Positions 1-7,540 of a stretch of 64,000 nt of DNA are shown here, piece by piece. The notes beneath the pieces are model-generated. The model saw nothing but the letters and a program-made list of their open reading frames with translations, did not search any database and was not told the origin of the DNA. Where the stretch lies: positions 1 through 64,000 of the forward strand of contig JACQFX010000059.1 of NCBI GenBank assembly GCA_016199835.1. The letters run 5' to 3'. Each line of letters opens with the position of its first letter. The first letter of the stretch is position 1. The translations under genes and the position numbers were made by a program. Source of the DNA: Nitrosomonadales bacterium (GTDB lineage: Bacteria > Pseudomonadota > Gammaproteobacteria > Burkholderiales > Gallionellaceae).

Positions 1-2
1 CC

Positions 3-128
3 CAACGCGCGCAGCGCCACGTGCCGGACTCGATCACCTCGTTGCGCCTGCACTTGAGCACGGCGCTCGTCGGCGAACTGGGCTTCTGCCCGCATTGCAA
101 TTGGGTCAGCGCAAGACTACGTTTGTGA
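3..128 (+). CDS. C-terminal end of an unidentified upstream gene (partial)
   Basis: An open frame enters from the left edge and stops with TGA at 126-128. About 41 residues are visible, ending in a Cys-Pro-His-Cys pair followed by a basic tail (VSARLRL). The frame reads like protein, but I do not recognise the family. Because the next genes are mshD/O/P, it could belong to the upstream part of the same pilus locus or to an unrelated gene. A frame ending at the TAA near 135 is also open but looks less protein-like. Confidence 0.4.
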   Translation, partial: QRAQRHVPDSITSLRLHLSTALVGELGFCPHCNWVSARLRL

Positions 129-140
129 CACAGTAAGATT

Positions 141-191
141 AAGGAACCTCTGATTAACATAGCTCATGGGGGGCATAATCAGAGGCTCCTT
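141..191. repeat. 16-bp inverted repeat upstream of the nucleotidyltransferase cassette
   Basis: AAGGAACCTCTGATTA at 141-156 is matched at 176-191 by its inverse complement with one mismatch, around a 19-nt loop. It could form a transcription terminator-like hairpin after the upstream gene, but no T-run follows. The arm also resembles GGAACCTCTGA-type terminal repeats of some IS5-family elements, so it could be an insertion remnant. It lies 38 bp before the nucleotidyltransferase start and may mark the left border of that cassette. Confidence 0.5.
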
Positions 192-229
192 ACAACCCGC
201 CTCGAAATTTACAGCTTATCGGGTGCCAC

Positions 230-718
230 ATGAATATGTTCGATTTGCTCAAGGCGCTGGCGGATGCCGAAGTGGAATTCGTACTGGTGGGTGGCTTGGC
301 TGTGGCGCTGCAAGGCTACCAGCGCGTCACGATGGATGTGGATGTGGTTCTCGCGATGGATGAAAATAACCTGCGGCGCTTTTTGTCTGTAGCGCAAATG
401 TATAACTTGCGTCCGACGATTCCCGTTAAACTGGAATCCTTGGCGCAACCGGAATTGATCGAGCAGTGGCATCGCGAGAAAGGAATGCTGGCTTTCAGCC
501 TGCGCGGGCCAGAAGCGATGGCAACCGTAATGGATATACTGGTCAAACCCGTAGTGACATATTCCGATTTGCGGCGCGAGGCAACGTTGATAGAAGTGGG
601 AACGATACGAATACCAGTCGCTTCCATCGGACATTTGATCGCGATGAAAACAGGAACGGGGCGCAGCAAAGATTTAATTGATATAGAAGAGCTGCGAAAG
701 ATTCAGGCACGCCAATGA
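230..718 (+). CDS. Nucleotidyltransferase-fold protein, possible toxin-antitoxin or cassette gene
   Basis: This 162-residue protein has the layout of small nucleotidyltransferase-fold proteins (DUF6036/AbiEii-like). Near residues 21-22 there is a Gly-Gly pair (VLVGGLAVALQGY), followed by a D-x-D (TMDVDVV) at about residues 35-39. A later acidic or basic region (GTGRSKDLIDIEELR) is typical of this group. Proteins of this fold transfer nucleotides to RNA, protein or antibiotics and often act in toxin-antitoxin pairs, but the substrate here is unknown. Its stop codon overlaps the next start (ATGA, 715-718), implying translational coupling. It is foreign to MSHA operons and appears inserted immediately upstream of mshD. 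Confidence 0.72.
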   Translation: MNMFDLLKALADAEVEFVLVGGLAVALQGYQRVTMDVDVVLAMDENNLRRFLSVAQMYNLRPTIPVKLESLAQPELIEQWHREKGMLAFSLRGPEAMATVMDILVKPVVTYSDLRREATLIEVGTIRIPVASIGHLIAMKTGTGRSKDLIDIEELRKIQARQ

Positions 719-1446
719 CGACAGCGGAGCAGAACTATCGTTTACTGCAAGAAATCGAGGCCAACCGCCAGTTTCTTTTGCTTGCCTATCAGCAGAACCC
801 AGAGTTGCTCGTACACGCCGAGCCACGCGTCAAGGAAATGCTTTCTGCGAAGCCGGAGTCCACAACTCGAAACTCAATACCCGAAACCCATAAACCACAA
901 CGCGGCTTCTCGCTGATCGAACTCATCATGTTCATCGTCATCATCAGCACTGCGCTGGCCGGCATCCTGCTGGTGATGAACCGGGTCACCGGACACAGCG
1001 CCGACACCCTGCTGCGCAAGCAGGCGCTGGCCATCGCCGAATCGCTGCTGGAAGAAGCGGAACTGATGCCCTTCACTTTCTGCGACCCTAACGATGCGAA
1101 TGCGGCGACCGCGACCGTGGCCGCAATGGGCGCGAACGGCTGCGCGACAACAGTGGAAGCGCTGGGGCCGGAGGCGGGCGAGACGCGCTATGCCGCGCCG
1201 CAGTTCGACAACGTCAACGACTATAACGGTTTTACCATGGCGGCGGGCGCAGGCATCAACGACATCACCAACACCGCCATTCCCGGCCTGAACAATTACG
1301 CCGCGACCATCGCCGTGACGAATGCCGCACTGGGCGCGGTACCGGCTGCGGAATCGCTGCGCATCACGGTCACCGTCACCGCGCCGGACGGCACCCAGAT
1401 CGCGCTCGACGGCTACCGCACGCGCTATGCGCCCAACGATTTCTGA
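715..1446 (+). CDS. mshD: MshD-like type IV minor prepilin with a long fused leader
   Basis: The protein has a prepilin signature GFSLIE at residues 64-69 followed by a hydrophobic helix (about 70-88), so prepilin peptidase would cut after Gly64 and expose Phe. The C-terminal globular part matches MshD-type minor pilins, which sit near the tip of MSHA pili and help assembly. The leader is extraordinarily long. Residues 1-48 look like the start of a different soluble protein coupled by ATGA to the nucleotidyltransferase gene, and residues about 49-62 are encoded by an AACTCGAAACTC-type repeat. An internal ATG at 838 would give a 23-residue leader and is a plausible alternative start, but its Shine-Dalgarno is poorly spaced. 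The gene is followed after 7 nt by mshO. Confidence 0.8.
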   Translation: MTTAEQNYRLLQEIEANRQFLLLAYQQNPELLVHAEPRVKEMLSAKPESTTRNSIPETHKPQRGFSLIELIMFIVIISTALAGILLVMNRVTGHSADTLLRKQALAIAESLLEEAELMPFTFCDPNDANAATATVAAMGANGCATTVEALGPEAGETRYAAPQFDNVNDYNGFTMAAGAGINDITNTAIPGLNNYAATIAVTNAALGAVPAAESLRITVTVTAPDGTQIALDGYRTRYAPNDF

Positions 1447-1453
1447 GACGGCC

Positions 1454-2509
1454 ATGACTTCTTATAGTTACGAGTTTCGAGTTGCGGGTTTCGGGTTAAA
1501 GGCGAAAGGCCGCACGCAAGCCGCAACTCAAAAACTGAAACCCGTAACCCGCAACTCGAAACTCGTAACTCGAAACCCGAAACTCGAAACTCGAAACCCG
1601 CAAAACGGTTTCACTCTGGTCGAGATGATCGTGGTGATTGTCATCACCGGCATACTCGGCGGCATGGTGGCGATGTTCATCCGCGCGCCGGTGCAGGGCT
1701 ATATGGACAGCGCGCGCCGCGCCGAAATGACCGACATCGCCGACACCGCCTTGCGCCGCATCGAACGCGACTTGCGCACCGCGCTGCCGAACAGCGTGCG
1801 CGTGACCACCAGCGGCGGTACGACTTATCTGGAATACCTGGAGACCATAGGCGGCGGGCGCTATAACTCGGTCACCGTTCCCGTGGATTGCCTGAACCTG
1901 GGCAACTGCACAGCGCTGACTACCACCGGCAACCTGGTGACCGGCGCGGCGGGCGCGGCCAGCAACGCATTGGCCACGGGCGGCAACATTGTCCCCGGCA
2001 CTTCGCGCCTGGTGATTTACAACCAGTACAACAATTCAGGCGCCAATTGCTCTGCCGCCAATCCCAGCGCGTATTGCGCTGTGGGCAGCGGCGGCGGCCC
2101 GGTAATCACCGGGGTGACCAATGGCGCAACCGATGCCAACGCCGACGTGATCAACTTCGCCGCCACCACCTTCGTGCCGTCGGGGGGTGCGCCCTCCAGC
2201 CGTTTCCAGCTCGTAAGCCAACCCGTGACCTACGCCTGCACGCCAAACGGTACACTGACACGCTACTCGGGCTATGCCATGCAGGCCGCGCAATCCACCA
2301 GCCTGGCCACCTTGACCTCTGCCCAGGCAGGGGCCGTGCTGGCCACCAATGTGGGCGCAACCTGCAATTTCCGCTACGATGCCTTCGCGGTGGCGCAAAG
2401 CTATGGCCTGGTCACCCTGAACCTGAGCATATCCGAACAGGATGCGAGCAGCGGACAGATCGAAACCGTCAACCTGTACAGCGCAACCCATGTCAGCAAT
2501 ATTCCATGA
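1454..2509 (+). CDS. mshO: MshO-like minor prepilin
   Basis: The protein carries the prepilin motif GFTLVE at residues 52-57 (Gly52/Phe53 cleavage) and a hydrophobic N-terminal helix containing two glycines. The rest is a low-complexity, Gly/Ala/Thr-rich pilin-like domain of about 300 residues. MshO proteins are minor pilins of the MSHA apparatus. ATG 1454 was chosen because it lies 7 nt after the mshD stop. An in-frame ATG at 1322 lies inside mshD. The 52-residue leader is largely encoded by a repeat (1471-1600), giving reiterated TRNSKL/TRNPKL peptides that will be removed on maturation. The stop overlaps an ATG (ATGA at 2506-2509) that opens the inserted four-helix-bundle cassette. Confidence 0.82.
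   Translation: MTSYSYEFRVAGFGLKAKGRTQAATQKLKPVTRNSKLVTRNPKLETRNPQNGFTLVEMIVVIVITGILGGMVAMFIRAPVQGYMDSARRAEMTDIADTALRRIERDLRTALPNSVRVTTSGGTTYLEYLETIGGGRYNSVTVPVDCLNLGNCTALTTTGNLVTGAAGAASNALATGGNIVPGTSRLVIYNQYNNSGANCSAANPSAYCAVGSGGGPVITGVTNGATDANADVINFAATTFVPSGGAPSSRFQLVSQPVTYACTPNGTLTRYSGYAMQAAQSTSLATLTSAQAGAVLATNVGATCNFRYDAFAVAQSYGLVTLNLSISEQDASSGQIETVNLYSATHVSNIP
1471..1600. repeat. Inverted AACTCGAAACCCG-type repeat inside the MshO leader
   Basis: A stretch reading GAGTTTCGAGTTGCGGGTTTC at 1473-1493 (left arm 1471-1497) is followed, after about 40 bp, by the opposite orientation: tandem AACTCGAAAC, AACTCGTAAC and CGAAACCCG units at 1537-1600. The two arms are the same two repeat orientations that flank the four-helix-bundle gene at 2511-2978. 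It may therefore be an empty or internally deleted copy of that cassette. The whole element is read in frame as leader peptide. Confidence 0.7.
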
Positions 2510-2510
2510 A

Positions 2511-2978
2511 CGTTTCGAGTTTTGGGTTAGAGGAAGAGATGGCGACGTTTAAGCGCTTTGAGGAAATTGAGGCTTGGCAGAAAGCGCGGGAATTGGTGCG
2601 CGAAATCTACGTCATCTCGGAACAGGGACAATTCGCCAGGGATTTCGTGCTGCGCGACCAAATCCGCCGTGCCGGTATTTCGATAATGTCGAACATCGCC
2701 GAAGGATTCGAGCGGGACGGGAGGCGGGAATTTATCCAGTTTCTGGCAATAGCCAAAGGCTCTGCAGCAGAAGTCCGGGCACAGTTGTATATTGCATTGG
2801 ATCAGAATTACATTACCCGATCTGTCTTTGAGAAACTGACCTGCTTCAGCGAAGAAACCGGAAAAATAATCGGCGGACTGATGCGCTACCTGGAGCAGTC
2901 TGACCTCAAGGGCCAAAAATACAAATGAAACCCGCCCCCCGCAACCCTCAACCCGAAACTCGAAACTCGAAACCCGAA
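2511..2978. mobile_element. Repeat-bounded four-helix-bundle cassette between mshO and mshP
   Basis: Left end: CGTTTCGAGTTTTGGGTT (2511-2528). Right end: tandem ACCCGAAACTCGAAACTCG-type units (about 2941-2978), in inverted orientation relative to the left. The only gene inside is the S23/four-helix-bundle ORF. ATGA occurs at both junctions (2506-2509 and 2925-2928), so translational coupling through the pilin operon is preserved. Mobility is inferred from the repeats and from the gene being foreign to the operon; no recombinase is encoded here. Confidence 0.5.
2539..2928 (+). CDS. Four-helix bundle protein (S23 / 23S rRNA intervening-sequence protein family)
   Basis: A 129-residue protein with the family hallmarks: an N-terminal RFEEIEAWQKARELV helix, a central RDQIRRAGISIMSNIAEGFER segment and a C-terminal helical part ending in a Lys-rich tail. 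The family forms four-helix bundles that pentamerise. Members are found in rRNA intervening sequences and scattered singly through many genomes, and their cellular function is unknown. ATG 2539 is preferred because AGAGGAAG precedes it and because it matches the family start. ATG 2506, which overlaps the mshO stop, would add 11 repeat-derived residues. It separates mshO from mshP and overlaps the mshP start by ATGA. Confidence 0.88.
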   Translation: MATFKRFEEIEAWQKARELVREIYVISEQGQFARDFVLRDQIRRAGISIMSNIAEGFERDGRREFIQFLAIAKGSAAEVRAQLYIALDQNYITRSVFEKLTCFSEETGKIIGGLMRYLEQSDLKGQKYK

Positions 2979-3380
2979 AATGGTTTCGCTCTGGTCACCG
3001 CCATTTTTTTGCTGGTGGTGCTGGCCAGTCTGGGCGCGATAATGATGACTTTCTTTTCCGCGCAGCAGCAAAGCTCGGCGCTGGATGTGATGGGCGCGCG
3101 CGCCTACCAGGCCGCTCGCGCGGGCCTGGAGTGGGGCGAGTACCAGGCATTGCGCGGCGGCGGTGCGTGTGCGGCCAACACGGCTCTGGCCGCAGGCACA
3201 CTGGGCGGCACGCTGAACGGATTCGCCGTGAATGTAACTTGCGCAAGCAGTGTGCATAATGATCCCGGCACAGCAACCGGAACCGTGACTATCTACAACC
3301 TGACCTCCACCGCATCGCAGGGCAACGCAGGATTGCCGGATTACGTCGAGCGGCAAGTCAGCGCAACCATTGCGCAATAA
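2925..3380 (+). CDS. mshP: MshP-like minor pilin
   Basis: A 151-residue protein with prepilin-like site Gly20-Phe21 (GFALVTAIFLLV) and a hydrophobic segment to about residue 40. The small C-terminal domain has three Cys residues. MshP/PilX/GspK-type pilins commonly lack the Glu at +5, as here (Thr). Residues 1-19 (PQPETRNSKPE and neighbours) are encoded by the right-hand repeat of the four-helix cassette, so the native leader was probably replaced. It is coupled upstream through ATGA and followed by mshQ. It probably acts in initiation or tip assembly of the MSHA pilus. Confidence 0.8.
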   Translation: MKPAPRNPQPETRNSKPENGFALVTAIFLLVVLASLGAIMMTFFSAQQQSSALDVMGARAYQAARAGLEWGEYQALRGGGACAANTALAAGTLGGTLNGFAVNVTCASSVHNDPGTATGTVTIYNLTSTASQGNAGLPDYVERQVSATIAQ

Positions 3381-3522
3381 TGCAGGGCAGCAAGGAAGCC
3401 GAATCAGGTCGCGTGATAGCGATGGTGGATACGCTATGCTTACCCACCGCGCAAACGGGTTTCCCCTCGCATGCTTCTCCACTAGAATAGGGTCAGAAAT
3501 TTCGGCGTCGCGGAGGCGCATG

Positions 3523-6500
3523 ATGAAGAAAATCGTTGGAACTGTTTTTCTGCTGCTGACGTTGCTGGCGGGATCCGCCATGGCCGCTACCTACGTCAGC
3601 GTGGCGACGGGCAACTGGAGCGCGACTGGCACTTGGGCGGCGCTGAAGACCGGCACCATCACCACCAGCACGGGTTCCACCACGGTCACCGGCTCGGGCA
3701 CCCTGTTCACGACCGAACTGGCGAACGGGCAGAAACTCTATACCGCGAGCGGCGTGCTGATCGGCACCATAGCCTCGCGCGCGAGCGATACTGCGCTGAC
3801 GCTGACCGCCAACGCCGCTTCCAGCAATACCGGCAGCGCCTGTTACGGCACTGCGACGGCAACCCCCACCACGGCGGATACGGCCACCCTGTCCTCGCCT
3901 TACACCGTCACGCTGGATAACAGCTACACCATCACTACGCTGGTCATCAGCAGCGGCGCAACACTTTCGAGTACCAACCAGAGCACCCTGACCGTCAGCG
4001 GCAACATCACCAATAACGGCACGTTCACCAGCACCAACACCAGCATACTTCAATCCACCGGCAACAGCGCCGTCATTTCCGGCAGCGGCACTTTTTCCGG
4101 CAGCGCCCGCCTCTACACGGCGGGAACAGGCCCGTCCATCGCTGCGGGCTCGTCGCTGACATTCGCCGGAACCGCAGTGTTGCGCGCCGGACGCAACGGC
4201 GGCTCGACCGTGAGCGGCTCGGTGCTGACCATCAATGGCACTTTGCTTTCAACGCAGACGGCAGGCACCAATTTCCTGCGCCTGTATGCCAGCAGCACCA
4301 TCATCGGCAGCACAGGCGTAATCAATGCGCCGAATTCGACCATCAGCTACAACGGCTCCAGCGCGACGCTGACCAACAACGGCACGGTCACCGTGCAGAA
4401 GATCACGCAGAATTCGACCAGCAACAAATGGACGCAGGGCGCCAATTCAAATCTGACCGTATCGCTGACTTCGACCGTGGGCACGCTCTACGCCTCCGCT
4501 ACCGGCAACACCGTCACTTACAACGGCACTTCGGGCACCGACGCTCCCATCGCTACGCTGAACCCGACCAATACTTATTACAACCTGGCCGGCACGGCAA
4601 TAATCTGCCCGACCATTTTCACCATCCTCGGCACCTCGCCCTGCGGTAACCTCATCTCCCAGACCCGCAGTCCGACTTCCTGCGTGAACGTGACCGGGAT
4701 AGGCACCATTGCCTGGGCCACCCCCGGCAACGCCACGGCCAGCGACAACGTCTATACGACGGCTGCCAACGTCATACGCAGCACCACGACCAACTACCTG
4801 CGCTGCACCGGCTATGGCTTCACCATTCCAGCCGGTTCGGTCATCAACGGCATCCTGGTCAATGTCGAACGCAAAACCAACGGTGGCACCCTGCGCGACG
4901 CGGCGATGCGCACCGTCAAGGATGTGGGTGGCACCGCTACCATACAAGGCACCGACCGTTCCTCGGCGAACAACTACACCACCAGCGACGTGATCGAATC
5001 CCATGGCGGCGCGACCGACCTGTGGGGCGGCATCTGGACGGTGACAGACATCAATGCGGCCAATTTCGGCGCGGCGTTCGCTGCCTACAACACTAGCACG
5101 ACTTCCACCACGAACCGCACGATCAGCGTGGATCACATGCCGATCACCGTGGTCTATACCCCCTCCTCCGGCCCCGACCACATTTCCGTCAGCGCCGCCA
5201 ACGTGGGCTCCACTTGCGGCCCGACTGCAGTGACTTTCACGCTGCATGACACCTCCCACAACAGGGTGTCCGGCTGGACCGGCACCCTCAGCCTGACCAC
5301 GTCGGATAACAAGGGCGACTGGTCGGTAGTCACAGGCGCGGGCACGCTCAATAACGGCACAGCCAACGACGGCGCGGCAAGCTATACTTTCGCGGCAGCC
5401 GAAAACAGCATCACGCTGAATCTGACCCACACCACCACGGGCACGATCACGATAGGCGTGGCGAATGGGGCAACCAATATGCTGAGCAAAACGCCCGCAA
5501 ACGAGCTGGCCAACAGCATCACCTACCCGAATGGCGGCAGCTTCTCCATCGTCAGCAACGCCAGCGGCACGCCTGCCGTGGTGACCAGCATGAACCAGAC
5601 GGCAGGACAAAACTCTCCCGTGTATTACCTGTATGCGGTGAATAGCGCCTGCACTGCGGCATTCAACAACGTCACGCAGACCGTGCAGTTCGCTTCTGAA
5701 TGCAACGACCCCGTCTCTTGCCAGAATGCGCCCGCCGTAGTGAGCATCACACCCTACAATTCGGGCGGCACGACGCCGGGCACAGCAGTGGCACTGCAAA
5801 AAGGCCTGCCCAACGGCACCTCGTCACCGACCGCAGGTCAGTACACCAATGTCTCGCTGAACTTCAATGCCAATTCGCGCGCACCGTTCACGTTGAGTTA
5901 CGCGGATGTGGGCCGGATCACGCTGTACATGAACAACACCAGCGGCGGAAATACCATCTTCAGCGAAAGCAATCCCTTCGTGGTAGCACCGGCCGGTTTT
6001 GTATTGTCCGGCATCAAGCGCACCAGCGACAATTTCGCCAACCCCGGCGCGACGGACGCGACCGGCGCGGCTTTCATCAAGGCCGGCAGCCCGTTCAGCA
6101 TGACAGTCACGGCGCTGACCGCCAGCGGCAAGGCCAAGGCCGATGCAGGAACCGCAGTCAACTGCGCCACCACATCCACCGATTGCACACCCAATTTCGG
6201 ACAGGAAGTAAGCAAGGAAAGCATCGCCTTGACGCCCACGCTGGCAGCCGGACTGGGCCTGACCAACCCCGGTACGGTAAGTGGCTCGTTCGGCGCCTTC
6301 AGCGGCGGCAGCGCCAGCGGCACGACCTTCTCCTGGGATGAAGTGGGCATCCTTACGCTGGCCCCGCATATCGCACCGGACGTTTTCAGCGTGTCTTCCT
6401 ATCTCGATGCGGGCGATGTGACCGGCACCACCAGCGGCAAGATCGGTCGCTTCTATCCGGATCATTTCAGCCTCACGCCCGACCCGAATGCCCCCATAGA

Positions 6501-7467
6501 CAACCGCGACGACCTGAACCTGTGTTCCCAGGGCCTGCTGGTAGCCGACGGCGCCACTCCCTGCGTGCCCGCCGCGCAATGCGTGGGTGGCGTGCTGGTG
6601 TCTGATGGCGTCACCGCCTGCGTAGTAGCCCCTGCGTTCAACTACATGGGCGAACGCATGGCGCTCAATTTCACGCTGATCGCGCAAAACGCGGGCAACG
6701 CCGCCACACAGAACTATGTTTATTCCTCCACTGCCGCAAACAACTTCGCCAAGCTGAATCCGCTTGCATCGGGCAGCAGCCTCGGATTCGGCGCGGTGGA
6801 TACGACAGCCACTACCAATCTGACATCGCGCGTGGACACTTCCCTGGTCAGCACCGGCGGCTCGGGCAGCTTCAGCGGCGGCAATGCGCTTATCTCCGCG
6901 CCTATAGCCATCACGCGCAGCACATCTGCGGACGGCCCTTATGTCGCGCTGAACCTGGGCATCGCACCGGCGGATTCCGATGGCGTGGCAATCGGCACCT
7001 ACGATCTGGACACCAATGGCGACGGCATCAATGACCATGCCCTGATAGGCAGCACCGAAGTGCGCTACGGGCGCATGAGAATACCCAATGCCGCCGGTTC
7101 CCCCCAGCTCGCGCTGCCGCTCACGCTGACTGCGCAATACTGGGACAGCACCGCTGGCGCTTATGTCACCAGCGCGGGCGACAGCGATACCGTGCTGGCG
7201 CTCACCGACATTGCGCTGGGCAATTATCAGGGAGGCGCCTGGACGACAGCCGTTACCTCGCCATTGGCCAATGGCGGGAAAGCGGCCGGCGGCATCTGGC
7301 CCATCATCCTGTCCAAGCCTGTCGGCCTCAGTGGCAAGGGCAACGTGGATGTGACCTTATCGAATGCTGCGGCCTGTTACGCTTACCTGCCGCCCATTAC
7401 AGGACATGCCACTTTCGGCATCTATACCGGTAACCGCAATTTCATTTACCAGCGTGAAAATTACTAA
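3523..7467 (+). CDS. mshQ: MshQ-like large secreted pilus-associated protein (DUF6701 C-terminus)
   Basis: A secreted protein of about 1314 residues. The start at ATG 3523 is supported by GGAGG at 3512-3516 and a clean signal peptide (MKKIVGTVFLLLTLLAGSAMA). The frame is open upstream to 3370, but that part is not family-like. The N-terminal half is Thr/Ser/Gly-rich beta-sandwich-like sequence. The middle carries filamin/Ig-like stretches (around SGPDHISVSA). The last 350 or so residues (from GRFYPDHFSLTPD to the RENY end) match the DUF6701 region typical of MshQ proteins. In MSHA loci mshQ is the last gene of the pilin side, and the product is probably a surface or tip adhesin. The 53 nt after the stop hold a small GCCGAC/GTCGGC hairpin (7473-7489). 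Confidence 0.82.
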   Translation: MKKIVGTVFLLLTLLAGSAMAATYVSVATGNWSATGTWAALKTGTITTSTGSTTVTGSGTLFTTELANGQKLYTASGVLIGTIASRASDTALTLTANAASSNTGSACYGTATATPTTADTATLSSPYTVTLDNSYTITTLVISSGATLSSTNQSTLTVSGNITNNGTFTSTNTSILQSTGNSAVISGSGTFSGSARLYTAGTGPSIAAGSSLTFAGTAVLRAGRNGGSTVSGSVLTINGTLLSTQTAGTNFLRLYASSTIIGSTGVINAPNSTISYNGSSATLTNNGTVTVQKITQNSTSNKWTQGANSNLTVSLTSTVGTLYASATGNTVTYNGTSGTDAPIATLNPTNTYYNLAGTAIICPTIFTILGTSPCGNLISQTRSPTSCVNVTGIGTIAWATPGNATASDNVYTTAANVIRSTTTNYLRCTGYGFTIPAGSVINGILVNVERKTNGGTLRDAAMRTVKDVGGTATIQGTDRSSANNYTTSDVIESHGGATDLWGGIWTVTDINAANFGAAFAAYNTSTTSTTNRTISVDHMPITVVYTPSSGPDHISVSAANVGSTCGPTAVTFTLHDTSHNRVSGWTGTLSLTTSDNKGDWSVVTGAGTLNNGTANDGAASYTFAAAENSITLNLTHTTTGTITIGVANGATNMLSKTPANELANSITYPNGGSFSIVSNASGTPAVVTSMNQTAGQNSPVYYLYAVNSACTAAFNNVTQTVQFASECNDPVSCQNAPAVVSITPYNSGGTTPGTAVALQKGLPNGTSSPTAGQYTNVSLNFNANSRAPFTLSYADVGRITLYMNNTSGGNTIFSESNPFVVAPAGFVLSGIKRTSDNFANPGATDATGAAFIKAGSPFSMTVTALTASGKAKADAGTAVNCATTSTDCTPNFGQEVSKESIALTPTLAAGLGLTNPGTVSGSFGAFSGGSASGTTFSWDEVGILTLAPHIAPDVFSVSSYLDAGDVTGTTSGKIGRFYPDHFSLTPDPNAPIDNRDDLNLCSQGLLVADGATPCVPAAQCVGGVLVSDGVTACVVAPAFNYMGERMALNFTLIAQNAGNAATQNYVYSSTAANNFAKLNPLASGSSLGFGAVDTTATTNLTSRVDTSLVSTGGSGSFSGGNALISAPIAITRSTSADGPYVALNLGIAPADSDGVAIGTYDLDTNGDGINDHALIGSTEVRYGRMRIPNAAGSPQLALPLTLTAQYWDSTAGAYVTSAGDSDTVLALTDIALGNYQGGAWTTAVTSPLANGGKAAGGIWPIILSKPVGLSGKGNVDVTLSNAAACYAYLPPITGHATFGIYTGNRNFIYQRENY

Positions 7468-7540
7468 AACCAGCCGACTTGCCGTCGGCAAACGATATAC
7501 ATTGACAACAGTAGGTTGTTGAATTACCTTCGCGCCACTT

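Noticed and set aside
1322-1453. Long in-frame upstream extension of mshO from ATG 1322
   Set aside because: It lies within mshD in another frame and reads as Arg/Ser/Pro-rich shadow sequence; ATG 1454 directly after mshD is the natural start.
3370-3522. Earlier start for mshQ
   Set aside because: The extension lacks a Shine-Dalgarno and would bury the clear signal peptide starting at 3523.
4447-7137. Two long antisense ORFs inside mshQ (450 and 437 codons)
   Set aside because: Both mirror the strongly biased GC-rich coding frame and show Arg/Gly/Ala-rich shadow composition, no RBS and no domain.
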